This document shows positions 54,811 to 62,926 of a stretch of DNA of 64,000 bases, one piece after another. Location of the stretch: the NCBI RefSeq assembly GCF_000797495.1, contig NZ_JTGN01000002.1, positions 372,001-436,000 of the forward strand. Direction: 5' to 3'. A program made the translations under genes and the position numbers. Source of the DNA: Robinsoniella peoriensis. GTDB taxonomy: Bacteria > Bacillota > Clostridia > Lachnospirales > Lachnospiraceae. How positions within the stretch are numbered: position 1 is the first letter of the stretch; every line of letters begins with the position of its first letter. Below the pieces are notes generated by a model. It saw only the letters and a program-made list of their open reading frames with translations, was not told the DNA's origin and did no database searches.

Positions 54811-55893
54811 ATGAAAAAGAAACCGGCAATGATTACGCTGCTGATACTGTTCCTGTTATTATGCCTGCCGGTCACGGCAGATGCGAGATGGAAGAAGACA
54901 TCTCAGGGAACGTACCGCTACTATGATGCAAACGGTAAATTGTTGAAAAACCGCTGGATTGGGAATTATTATGTGGATAAAAAAGGAAATCGTGTCACGG
55001 ACCAGTGGATTGACAAAGGAAGCAAACTGTACTTTGTTGGACGGGATGGAAAGTGGATTCCAAACTTTAAGGGTGGATGGCAGCAGATTAAAGGGAAGTG
55101 GTATTATTATAAAAAATCAGGTGTTACCAAAAAAGGCTGGTTTACGGTAAAAGGAAATACGTATTATGCAAATAAGAAAACCGGTGTTCGCTATACAGGA
55201 TGGCATACTATTAGCGGAAAGAAATATTATTTTAATACCAAAACCGGCATTATGGCAGCGAAGAAGTGGGTTGGAGACAACTATGTTAATGCAAAGGGAA
55301 TTGTGACAAAGACCAGGGCTTCCTCTTATGAGCTAAGTATGGATGCAATCCTGCAAAATCCGGAGCTTCCTACCGGATGTGAATCCGTTGCGCTGACAAA
55401 CGTATTAAACTATTATAAATTTCCACTGAAAAAGACGACCATTGCGGACAATTATCTGGAATACAGTTCCTATAATTTTGTCTCAGCGTATATTGGAAAT
55501 CCAAGATCCTGGGATGGGGCAGGGTGTTATGCGCCCGCCATTACCAATGCAGCAAATAAATTTCTAAGAGAGAAGCGTTCGGGACTGACTGCTACAGACC
55601 TGACGGGAACTTCATTTACAAAGCTGTACAAATATGTAGAAGCAGGTAATCCCGTAATTGTGTGGAACACCATGTATATGATGCAGCCGGTATATACTGA
55701 TTTGACATATTATGAAAATGGCAGGGCTTACCGATGGTATGGCAGGGAACATTGTGTTGTATTATGTGGATATGATAAAGAAAAAGGAACAGTTTTAATT
55801 AATGATCCTTTAGATGGAATTGTAGTCAGAAATGCGGAGGATTTTGAAAGTCTGTACAATCAGATGGGTAAAATGGCGGTTCTGATACGATAA
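54811..55893 (+). CDS. Secreted wall-binding C39-like peptidase domain protein, copy 2
   Basis: The 360-residue paralogue of the preceding gene has the same order: signal peptide (1-24), wall-binding repeats (about 30-165) and C39_2-type domain with LPTGCESVALT, EHCVVLCGYD and INDPLDG. The acidic Gln/Thr linker is missing. The peptidase parts are closely similar, so the pair arose by tandem duplication. Its own AGGGGAAG site precedes the ATG. A bidirectional terminator follows immediately. Confidence 0.85.
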   Translation: MKKKPAMITLLILFLLLCLPVTADARWKKTSQGTYRYYDANGKLLKNRWIGNYYVDKKGNRVTDQWIDKGSKLYFVGRDGKWIPNFKGGWQQIKGKWYYYKKSGVTKKGWFTVKGNTYYANKKTGVRYTGWHTISGKKYYFNTKTGIMAAKKWVGDNYVNAKGIVTKTRASSYELSMDAILQNPELPTGCESVALTNVLNYYKFPLKKTTIADNYLEYSSYNFVSAYIGNPRSWDGAGCYAPAITNAANKFLREKRSGLTATDLTGTSFTKLYKYVEAGNPVIVWNTMYMMQPVYTDLTYYENGRAYRWYGREHCVVLCGYDKEKGTVLINDPLDGIVVRNAEDFESLYNQMGKMAVLIR

Positions 55894-56105
55894 AAAAGTG
55901 GCATAAGCTAGTTAAAAGCAAGTTTCAAACATGCTTTAGACTGGCTTATGCCTCTTTTTTGAGGGCAGGACAACCCTCTGACTGTTTTCTTCTCTGTTTA
56001 CTTGCGGAGGTAAATAGAGAGAATAGCAGTTATTAAAAGAACAGAGGTTTATGTATTAAATACCCAAAGCTTTCGCTTGAGTATTTATCGGTATCCTCTA
56101 CCGAT
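55891..56105 (-). ncRNA. Predicted LysR-box-controlled small RNA (about 210 nt)
   Basis: A minus-strand promoter (TATAAT at 56117-56112) points into a region without a gene that ends at the bidirectional terminator. Read on the minus strand, the RNA would fold ATCGGT/ACCGAT, then AAATAC-TCAAGC with a GAAA tetraloop (56086-56058), a TTTAC/GTAAA hairpin whose loop side contains CCTCC (about 56014-55997), GAGGG/CCCTC (55978-55961) and the terminator stem. CCTCC could pair with Shine-Dalgarno sequences (inference). No frame with a ribosome site was found in it. Confidence 0.5.
55900..55959. terminator. Bidirectional terminator
   Basis: GGCATAAGC (55900-55908) pairs with GCTTATGCC (55944-55952), with an inner AAAGCA/TGCTTT stem. 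Six T follow on the plus strand (55954-55959) and six on the minus strand (plus-strand A at 55892-55897). It ends copy 2 of the C39-like genes and the predicted minus-strand small RNA. Confidence 0.88.
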
Positions 56106-56111
56106 GAACTT

Positions 56112-56178
56112 ATTATATCCGAATTTAATATATAAGTCTAATTGAAAAATATAGGTAAATCCATAGATAAAAACTATG
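56112..56178 (-). promoter_or_regulatory. Left LysR-type box and minus-strand promoter
   Basis: On the minus strand TTAGAC (56141-56136) and TATAAT (56117-56112) are 18 nt apart. A CATAG-N7-CTATG box lies at 56162-56178, 20 nt upstream of the -35. The 19-nt block around the -35 (56133-56151) matches the right-hand copy at 57618-57636 in inverted orientation except for one base. The box begins right next to the pyrC stop. Confidence 0.7.
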
Positions 56179-56181
56179 ATA

Positions 56182-57459
56182 CTACAAATCGCTATAGACA
56201 ATCCTTCCGTCACAAATGGTGTGTCTTACCTTTCCTTTTACATCCCATCCATGGAATGGTGTATTTCGTCCTTTTGAGACAAAAGTATTTTTATCAATCT
56301 TATAAGCGTGGGAAGGATCAATGATGACGATATCCGCAGTCTTCCCTTTCTGCAGGCTGCCTTTATCGATTCCAAGGATACGTGCAGGGGCGGTACTCAT
56401 GCGTTCGGCCATCATCATGGGAGTAAGATAACCCGGTTCAACCAGTCGGGTGATTGTCAGGGCAACGGCTGTCTCCAGACCCACGATACCAAAAGCAGCT
56501 TTACGCCAGTCCTTGTCCTTTTCATGTGCAGCGTGGGGAGCATGGTCTGTGGAAATGGTATCAATCGTTCCATCAGCCAGTCCTTTAATTAATGCGTTCA
56601 CATCTTCTTTGGAACGAAGGGGAGGAGCCATTTTATAGTTGGTATCATCAGGGGGAATGTCCCCGCTGGTCAATGTAAAATGATGGGGGCAAACTTCAGC
56701 TGTTACGTTGATGCCTCTATCTTTTCCCTGGCGAACAAGGTCAACGGAACCTTTTGTAGAACAGTGGCAGATATGAAGTCGGGCTCCGGTTTCAGCAGCA
56801 AGCTGAATATCGCGTTCTATAATGCGGTCTTCCACTTCATTGGGGATTCCCGGAAGGCCGTATTTTCTGGATGTCTCACATTCATTCATAACCCCTTTAC
56901 CTTTCAGGTCAGCATCTTCACAATGATCCAGAACAGGAAGATTGAACTTGGCAGCAGTTCGTAAGCCCTCCTGATACAGTGCTGCATCCATGACGGTTTT
57001 TCCATCTTCACTCAGTGCTGCCGCACCGCATGCAGCCATTGAAGCAATGTCTGCTAATTCTTCACCCTGCATTCCCTTTGTAACGGCACCAGCCTGGAGG
57101 ACATGAATAGGAGAAAGTCTTGCGGCTTTTTCATATATGGAAGAGATCTTTTCGCCGCTGTCAATGACGGGAAGTGTATTTGCCATTGCAACAATTGTTG
57201 TAAAACCTCCTTTGGCAGCAGCCATAGAACCCGTTTCAATATTCTCTTTATATTCCAGTCCGGGATCCCGTAAATGGACATGCAGGTCAATCAGTCCAGG
57301 CATGACAAAACACCCGCTTGCATCTAAGATTTCATCTGAGTCCTCGCAAATATTCTCAGCTACCTTAAGGATTTTATCATCTTCAACTAAAATATCAGCT
57401 ATCTCATCTTTTTTACTGGAGGGATCAATCACTCGTCCATTTTTTATTAATAAGCGCAT
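56182..57459 (-). CDS. pyrC: Dihydroorotase
   Basis: The 425-residue enzyme closes carbamoyl-aspartate to dihydroorotate in pyrimidine synthesis. HVHLRDPG (metal His pair, near residue 60), DHCEDA, ICHCSTKG and STDHAPH (catalytic Asp) are visible, matching the class I type. ATG 57459 is 6 nt or less after AAAGGAGCC; a start at 57474 lies before that site. It stands alone, apart from other pyr genes, between two outward-facing LysR-box promoters. A CCCTG/CAGGG hairpin lies in its leader. Confidence 0.95.
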   Translation of the reverse strand: MRLLIKNGRVIDPSSKKDEIADILVEDDKILKVAENICEDSDEILDASGCFVMPGLIDLHVHLRDPGLEYKENIETGSMAAAKGGFTTIVAMANTLPVIDSGEKISSIYEKAARLSPIHVLQAGAVTKGMQGEELADIASMAACGAAALSEDGKTVMDAALYQEGLRTAAKFNLPVLDHCEDADLKGKGVMNECETSRKYGLPGIPNEVEDRIIERDIQLAAETGARLHICHCSTKGSVDLVRQGKDRGINVTAEVCPHHFTLTSGDIPPDDTNYKMAPPLRSKEDVNALIKGLADGTIDTISTDHAPHAAHEKDKDWRKAAFGIVGLETAVALTITRLVEPGYLTPMMMAERMSTAPARILGIDKGSLQKGKTADIVIIDPSHAYKIDKNTFVSKGRNTPFHGWDVKGKVRHTICDGRIVYSDL

Positions 57460-57590
57460 AAAGGCTCCTTTCAAGATTGCGCCCTGTTTCCATATGGAGC
57501 AGGGTTGTTGTTTCTGGTTTTTATTATCGTATCATAGAAAATAATGAAATGTAAAGGGGGAAAAGGAATTAGGGTAACTTGCAAATAATA

Positions 57591-57657
57591 CATAGATAAA
57601 AACTATGAATTTGCAGATATTTTTCAATTGGACTTATGGATTGACTGGCAGTATAAT
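57591..57657 (+). promoter_or_regulatory. Right LysR-type box and promoter of the catabolic operon
   Basis: CATAG-N7-CTATG (57591-57607) lies 20 nt before TTGGAC (57628-57633), which is 18 nt from TATAAT (57652-57657). The box is centred near -65 of the expected start, the classical place for a LysR-family recognition site. The rest of the 57475-57751 gap holds the pyrC leader on the minus strand and an 88-nt leader for the operon. Confidence 0.75.
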
Positions 57658-57751
57658 GACATCATCAGATAGGGAATAAAGAAGTGGAATTGAGAGTCAG
57701 CAGGAAATAAATAGGTAAATTTCCAAATGACAGTAAGAGAGGAAGAGACGG

Positions 57752-58666
57752 ATGGGATTTCCAGAAAAAGTAACACTGTGCGAAGTTGTCACCAGAGACG
57801 GATTTCAAACAGCTCCTAAGATATATTCGGTGGAGGAAAAGGTGAAAATTATTGAAGCTGTAGTGGATGCAGGTGTGAAATGCGTGGAAGTAGGTGCATT
57901 TTCAACGTATGAGACGATGTACAAAATGAAAGATACAGATAAGGTATTTCAACAGCTTCATAAAAAACAAGGTGTAGAATACAGAGCGTTGGTTTATCTG
58001 CCGGATGATGTAAAAAGGGCGGCAGACTGCGGATGCAGAAAGATCAAACTGAATGTCTCTGCAAGTACAAAGCATAACCAGGATGGAGCAGGACGTTCAC
58101 CTCTTGAATCCATGAGGAGCTTTGCAAAATCAGGAGATATTGCAAGAGATCATCGGATGGGATTCGCCGGGTCTATTTCGCTGCCATTTGCATCCCAGTG
58201 GGAAGGAGAAATACCACTTGATTTTATTATAGAGATTGTAAAGGCATTCGAAGATGCCGGAGCTGCTCAGGTATCACTCTCCGATTCAGCAGGACTAGGG
58301 AATCCGGAACTGGTTTACCGCAGAGTGATGGAGCTGAGAAAGGCATTTCCGAAAATGGACTGGATGCTTCACATGCATAATACCAGAGGGATGGGACTTG
58401 CGAATATGGTGGCAGCTATGGCGGCAGGGATTGACAAAATTGACACTTCGCTGGCTGGTTTGGGCGGATGTCCGTACATAAAAGGTGCTACCGGAAATAT
58501 TTCAACGGAAGATGCCCTGTTTATGCTAAACGGCATGGGGGTGGAAACCGGGATTGACTTCCATAAAATTATGGATGCAGGGAAATATGTAACCGACCTG
58601 GTGGAAAACAGAGGAACAGACAGCTACCAGCAGCGTTTGCGGGCATTGGCAGAGTCCGTATCTTAA
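57752..58666 (+). CDS. HMG-CoA lyase-like aldolase
   Basis: The 304-residue TIM-barrel protein is of the HMGL-like family, which splits 3-hydroxy acids by retro-aldol or retro-Claisen chemistry. It has VVTRDGFQ (catalytic Arg, metal Asp), MLHMHNTRG (metal HxH) and GLGGCPYIKGATGN (the signature Cys). CoA-dependent HMG-CoA lyase usually reads PRDGLQNE at the first motif; TRDGFQTAP here suggests a different substrate. It is the first gene of a LysR-box-controlled catabolic operon. AGAGAGGAAG precedes the ATG. Confidence 0.82.
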   Translation: MGFPEKVTLCEVVTRDGFQTAPKIYSVEEKVKIIEAVVDAGVKCVEVGAFSTYETMYKMKDTDKVFQQLHKKQGVEYRALVYLPDDVKRAADCGCRKIKLNVSASTKHNQDGAGRSPLESMRSFAKSGDIARDHRMGFAGSISLPFASQWEGEIPLDFIIEIVKAFEDAGAAQVSLSDSAGLGNPELVYRRVMELRKAFPKMDWMLHMHNTRGMGLANMVAAMAAGIDKIDTSLAGLGGCPYIKGATGNISTEDALFMLNGMGVETGIDFHKIMDAGKYVTDLVENRGTDSYQQRLRALAESVS

Positions 58667-58726
58667 ATATGAAAATAGTGGATAAGCCATTATATATAAG
58701 AACACACAATTAAAGGAGGAAATATT

Positions 58727-59689
58727 ATGTCAGATTGGAGTTTTCCAAACAAAGGTTATATGGAGTCGGCAGACAAGATGTATTATCAGACAATGAACAA
58801 AAGGGATGTAGAGGAAAGATTGGAGAAGGATGATATTGTAATTATCCCGGTTGGCTCTACAGAGAATCATGGTAATTCCGGACCCATCGGCGAAGATACG
58901 TTTATCGTAAGCCGTATTGCAGAAATGGTAGCAAAAAAGACTGGATGTACAGTTGCTGAACCGGTATGGTATGGTTCCCATCCATTTCACCATATTGGAC
59001 AGCCGTGCACTATCCCGCTTCCGGATGATATTTTTATTGCACAGTTAAGGGCGATTATCACCGGATTTTGGAATACCGGATTTCGGAAACAGATTTTCAT
59101 CAGTATGCACGGGCAGGAATATTCTCTTCCGGTAGCATTACAGGAATGGGGCAAAAAATATCAGGTTCCGGCAATGCTGTATTTTGTGGATCTGCCGCGT
59201 GTTATGGGGCAGACATTGATGGATAAGGAACACGGAGGACCCTATAACCGTCCGTTCCAGCATGCATGTGAAGCAGAGCAGAGTATTTCACTTGCACTCT
59301 TCCCGGAACTTTGTAATATGGAGGATGCAGAAGATACCGATGTACATGGTATTTTACCGGCAGGACACGTAGACCGGGGCGGAGATATTTATGGAAATCC
59401 AATCCCCGGACACTGTGTGGTTGGTAATGCAGGTATTGAGTGTGTAACAGCTCCCCAGGGGGTATTAGGCCATGCAACGGAAGCAGATCCCGAAAAGGCA
59501 AAAGCATCTATTAATAAAGTCTGTGATTATCTGGTAAAATTACATGATGATATTTTAACAGCGTGCCCTCCGGGTGTTTTGCCGCCTGCTTCTTATATGA
59601 GCCAGAGAGATCCGGAAGAAATCGAGAAATTATTAAAGGGGCCTACACATGGAGGAAAGCATATCTATACACTGGCCTGGCCAACGTAA
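58727..59689 (+). CDS. Creatininase-family hydrolase, 3-dehydro-scyllo-inosose hydrolase-like
   Basis: The 320-residue protein has the creatininase metal site: VGSTENHGNSGPIGEDT (Glu, His, Asp), SMHGQEY (His) and CEAEQS (Glu). The overall sequence, including the ending LLKGPTHGGKHIYTLAWP, resembles the family annotated as 3-dehydro-scyllo-inosose hydrolase (IolN), which opens a cyclic 1,3-diketone by C-C hydrolysis in inositol breakdown. This is recalled similarity, not a search. A strong AAAGGAGG site precedes the ATG. Confidence 0.72.
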   Translation: MSDWSFPNKGYMESADKMYYQTMNKRDVEERLEKDDIVIIPVGSTENHGNSGPIGEDTFIVSRIAEMVAKKTGCTVAEPVWYGSHPFHHIGQPCTIPLPDDIFIAQLRAIITGFWNTGFRKQIFISMHGQEYSLPVALQEWGKKYQVPAMLYFVDLPRVMGQTLMDKEHGGPYNRPFQHACEAEQSISLALFPELCNMEDAEDTDVHGILPAGHVDRGGDIYGNPIPGHCVVGNAGIECVTAPQGVLGHATEADPEKAKASINKVCDYLVKLHDDILTACPPGVLPPASYMSQRDPEEIEKLLKGPTHGGKHIYTLAWPT

Positions 59690-59694
59690 GAGGA

Positions 59695-59781
59695 TGCCGG
59701 CATATCCACCCTGCAAACTGGACCGCACTTCTTAACATAAGCATTTCTCAGGAATGCTCCAGAGCTGTTTGAAGAATTATC
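59695..59781. repeat. Intergenic multi-hairpin element
   Basis: TGCCGGCATA (59695-59704) pairs with TATGCCGG (59774-59781) around two inner hairpins: AGCATT/AATGCT (about 59740-59757) and CCAGA-GTTTGA/TCAAAC-TCTGG (59759-59773 region). It fills most of the gap between the hydrolase and first dehydrogenase genes, within the operon. There is no T-run. Confidence 0.6.
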
Positions 59782-59850
59782 AAACACGTCTGGTATGCCG
59801 GTTTACGGGACAAAGAAAATAATGAATAGAAAGGAAGCCACGTAAAAGCG

Positions 59851-60885
59851 ATGAAAGCATTAGTATATAAAGGACCGGGGATATTGGAACTGGAAGAACG
59901 TCCTGTTCCTGTTCCCGGCAAAGGAGAAGTTTTAATAAAAATCAAAAAGGTTTCTATATGCGGTTCTGATCTGGGGGCATACCGTGTTGCTTCAGACCGG
60001 TTTCGGGCACCTCTTGTATTAGGCCATGAATTTTCCGGAGATATAGAAGAACTTGGAGAAGGTGTAACAAATCTAACCAAAGCGCAGAGAGTAACGGTTA
60101 ATCCAATGGTGTTGTGCAATGACTGCTTCTTTTGTGAAAGAGGAGAAGGAAATCTCTGTGGTAATCGAAAGAGTATGGGGACTGCAATTGGCGGGATCCA
60201 GACACATGGAGCAATGGAAGAGTATGTAGCAGTACCGGAGTGGATGGTTGTTCCTATTGCAGATAATGTATCCTATGAAGCAGCAGCAATGCTGGAACCA
60301 TGTGGCGTAACACTTGCCTGTGCGAAAAAAGGATTTACAGAGGATGAAAAAAATACAGTAGTAATAGGGGCAGGCCCCATTGGTTTACTTATAGTAAAAT
60401 TTCTAAAAGCATTGGGTGTTCCAAATGTAATTGTCTCTGACATTTTAGATACACGTTTGGAGAAAGCAAAAGAATGTGGTGCAAATCAGATTATTAATGC
60501 TGGTAATCAAAATGTGGAAGAAATGGTGAAGAAATATACCGATGGATATGGTGCGGACAGAGTTATTATTGCAGCAGGCGTCGGTGCATCTATTAATCAG
60601 TCATTCCAACTAGTACGAAATGGGGGAACAATTGTGCTAGTGGCGCTGATGCATGAGCATGTAGAAATTGATCCAATGGAAATTGTAGGCAGAGGATTAA
60701 AATTCCTTGGCAGCTATATGTTTACAACAGAAATGGCAGAAGCAGCTCAGATGCTGGCAGATAAGAAGCTGGAGGTAGAAGATCTGATTACATCCTGCTA
60801 TGATCTGGCAGATGGGAAAAAAGCATTTGATGTTTTAAATGATCTGCACAATACGGAGATTAAGGTTCAGATTTCAATTTCTTAA
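59851..60885 (+). CDS. Zinc-dependent alcohol dehydrogenase, copy 1
   Basis: The 344-residue MDR-family dehydrogenase should oxidise a secondary hydroxyl with NAD(P). ICGSD (catalytic zinc Cys), GHEFSG (His-Glu), the structural zinc lobe CNDCFFCERGEGNLC and the GAGPIGLL nucleotide-binding motif are complete. It resembles sorbitol/threonine-type and inosose-type dehydrogenases. It is followed after 79 nt by a second family member, so the pathway likely needs two oxidations. Confidence 0.88.
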   Translation: MKALVYKGPGILELEERPVPVPGKGEVLIKIKKVSICGSDLGAYRVASDRFRAPLVLGHEFSGDIEELGEGVTNLTKAQRVTVNPMVLCNDCFFCERGEGNLCGNRKSMGTAIGGIQTHGAMEEYVAVPEWMVVPIADNVSYEAAAMLEPCGVTLACAKKGFTEDEKNTVVIGAGPIGLLIVKFLKALGVPNVIVSDILDTRLEKAKECGANQIINAGNQNVEEMVKKYTDGYGADRVIIAAGVGASINQSFQLVRNGGTIVLVALMHEHVEIDPMEIVGRGLKFLGSYMFTTEMAEAAQMLADKKLEVEDLITSCYDLADGKKAFDVLNDLHNTEIKVQISIS

Positions 60886-60964
60886 AATAGTAGGTATGCG
60901 GTGTCTGTTTAAAAATACTGACAGACACTGCATATGGGGAATAGCAAAAAGGAGAGGGTTCATT

Positions 60965-62008
60965 ATGAAAGCATATGTATATACTGCACCATTTACCATA
61001 GAAGAACAGGAAAGACCGATTCCGGTGCCGGATAAAAACCAGGTTCGAATAAAAGTCAAAGCAGTGTCTATCTGCGGATCAGATACAGGGGGTTTTAAAG
61101 GGACGTCTGCGATGAGGCAGGCACCGTTAGTAATGGGGCATGAATTCTCAGGAGTTGTGGATGCTTATGGGGAAGGCGTGGAGCATCCTGCCATAGCGTT
61201 AGGCGGCAGGGTAGTGGTTTATCCAAATATTCCATGTGGAGAATGTCCGGATTGTAAGGCTGGGCTGCCAAATCTGTGTGAAAATCGTTTTATTCCAGGA
61301 ACTACAATGCCTGCTGGCAGCTATGACGGAGCCATGGCAGAGTATGTAGTGGTTCCGGCAGATAAATTAATCGAACTTCCGGATAAGATTAGTTTCGAGG
61401 AGGGTTCCATGTTTGAACCAACTTCTGTTGCACTCCGCGGTGCGAAAATGCTGAAGGATGTTAAAGGGAAGACGGTAACTGTTTTTGGAGCCGGTCCCAT
61501 CGGACTGTTGTGTGTAGAGTGCCTTAAATATCTGGGAGCCAGTGAGATTATTTCCATAGATATTAACAGCGAAAGACTGGAAGTAGCCAGAGAATGCGGC
61601 GCTTCCCATACCATTAATTCCATGGAAGAAGATCCGGTAGCAAAAGTGATGGAGCTAACCGGAGGCAATGGAGCGTATGCAGGCATGGATGCGGTGGGTA
61701 TAGCTGTCAGTCTAAATACCAGTATGAAGATGGTAAGAAATGGCGGAGAAGTATCCATGGTTGGAATGGGTGTTGAAAGAATGGATGGATTTGAGTATAA
61801 GTACGCAGTTGCCCATGAAATGAAATTATATGGCAGCTATTGCTATGTAGACGAACTCTATGAAATCGTAGATTTGCTGATGGAAAATAAGATTAATCTG
61901 AAAGCGTTAATTACATCAGAAGTTCCCATGAGTGAAGTGCAAAATAAAATGATGGAACTTACAAGCGGGAAATCCAAAGATGTAAAAGTTATTTTGAAAA
62001 ATGATTGA
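60965..62008 (+). CDS. Zinc-dependent alcohol dehydrogenase, copy 2
   Basis: This 347-residue MDR-family dehydrogenase has ICGSD, GHEFSG, the structural zinc lobe CGECPDCKAGLPNLC and GAGPIGLL. It is clearly related to, but divergent from, the preceding dehydrogenase, suggesting a different hydroxyl as target. ATG 60965 follows AAAGGAGAGGG; the frame extends upstream to 60839 without a site. Confidence 0.88.
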   Translation: MKAYVYTAPFTIEEQERPIPVPDKNQVRIKVKAVSICGSDTGGFKGTSAMRQAPLVMGHEFSGVVDAYGEGVEHPAIALGGRVVVYPNIPCGECPDCKAGLPNLCENRFIPGTTMPAGSYDGAMAEYVVVPADKLIELPDKISFEEGSMFEPTSVALRGAKMLKDVKGKTVTVFGAGPIGLLCVECLKYLGASEIISIDINSERLEVARECGASHTINSMEEDPVAKVMELTGGNGAYAGMDAVGIAVSLNTSMKMVRNGGEVSMVGMGVERMDGFEYKYAVAHEMKLYGSYCYVDELYEIVDLLMENKINLKALITSEVPMSEVQNKMMELTSGKSKDVKVILKND

Positions 62009-62026
62009 GAGCCTTGAGGTGAAACC

Positions 62027-62830
62027 ATGAAAATGAGAATCAGCCATTTTGGATTTACAGAAGAAGCAGATAAAATAGCGAAAGCCGGTTATGATGCAAT
62101 CGAATTACATATCAAAGAAATTATGTCCTTTGATGATGCTGAATTTGAAACGGCAAAGAAAAGAATAAAGGACAGCGGACTGGCTAGTGAAATTTTTGAT
62201 AATCCGCTTCCACTGGATGTGGTAATTGCAGAGGATACCTTTGACTTTCAATATTATAATGAGTATCTAAAGAAAGCTGTATTTAGGACGTCTCAAATGG
62301 GGGCTCGTTACTTTGTGTATGGAAACGGCCGTACCAGAAGCCTTCCGGAAGGTGAAAAAAGAAAAGAAGCAGTGAAAAAAAACCGGGAATTACTGAGAAA
62401 TCTGTGTGATACTGCAGCAAAAGAGAACATTACGATTATGTTAGAGCCATTGCATAGTTCTATTTGTAATTCAGTGGTAAGCATTCCGGAAGCATTTGCA
62501 TATGCAAAGGAGCTGGGGTGCCCGAATTTAAAAACGTTACTGGATTTTCGCTGGTTTGCAGCCGGCGGACATCCATATTCCATCATAGAAGAATATGCGG
62601 ACTTCATAAAGCACGTGCATGTGGATAATCCCATTCATGCATTTCCGGAGAGAAGAGTTCCAATGCTGGAAGATGGATTTGATTATAGTCTCTTATTCGA
62701 GACATTAAAAAAGATATGCTACAAGGGTATGATTTCCTATGAGGCTAACACATTTGACAATTATGAAAAGGATTTGAAAAAAGGATTAGAATTGTTAGAA
62801 AGCTTTGGGATTTACACTTACGGCAGATAA
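62027..62830 (+). CDS. Xylose-isomerase-like TIM-barrel protein
   Basis: The 267-residue AP_endonuc_2/xylose-isomerase-like protein has the expected metal ligands: IMLEPLH (Glu), TLLDFRW (Asp), KHVHVDN (His) and SYEAN (Glu). The family includes sugar and inosose isomerases, 5-keto-L-gluconate epimerase and 3-dehydroshikimate dehydratase. Each of these could fit an operon that also contains AroD and an IolN-like hydrolase. GAGGTG precedes the ATG, 18 nt after the second dehydrogenase. Confidence 0.82.
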   Translation: MKMRISHFGFTEEADKIAKAGYDAIELHIKEIMSFDDAEFETAKKRIKDSGLASEIFDNPLPLDVVIAEDTFDFQYYNEYLKKAVFRTSQMGARYFVYGNGRTRSLPEGEKRKEAVKKNRELLRNLCDTAAKENITIMLEPLHSSICNSVVSIPEAFAYAKELGCPNLKTLLDFRWFAAGGHPYSIIEEYADFIKHVHVDNPIHAFPERRVPMLEDGFDYSLLFETLKKICYKGMISYEANTFDNYEKDLKKGLELLESFGIYTYGR

Positions 62831-62848
62831 AAAGAATAGCAGGAGGAA

Positions 62849-62926
62849 GTTTGAAAGGAAAGCACTTTCAAACTACTTATTAAGGCAGTATCGCAGGCAG
62901 GCCTGCGATATGCAGGAGGTATAAGT
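62849..62926 (+). repeat. Hairpin repeat carrying the aroD ribosome-binding site
   Basis: GTTTGAAAG/CTTTCAAAC (62849-62857, 62865-62873) forms one hairpin and ATCGCAGGC/GCCTGCGAT (62890-62898, 62901-62909) another. The sequence ends in GCGATATGCAGGAGGTATAA, identical to the end of the element before rbsD at 21697-21766. It supplies AGGAGG for aroD. Confidence 0.8.

Noticed and set aside
57475..57550. PyrR-type attenuator before pyrC
   Set aside because: Only one hairpin (CCCTG/CAGGG) is seen, with no antiterminator/terminator pair or PyrR-binding loop.
56133..57636. Composite transposon carrying pyrC between inverted repeats
   Set aside because: The repeated blocks are promoter and regulator-site sequences with conserved spacing, there is no transposase, and pyrC is a core gene.
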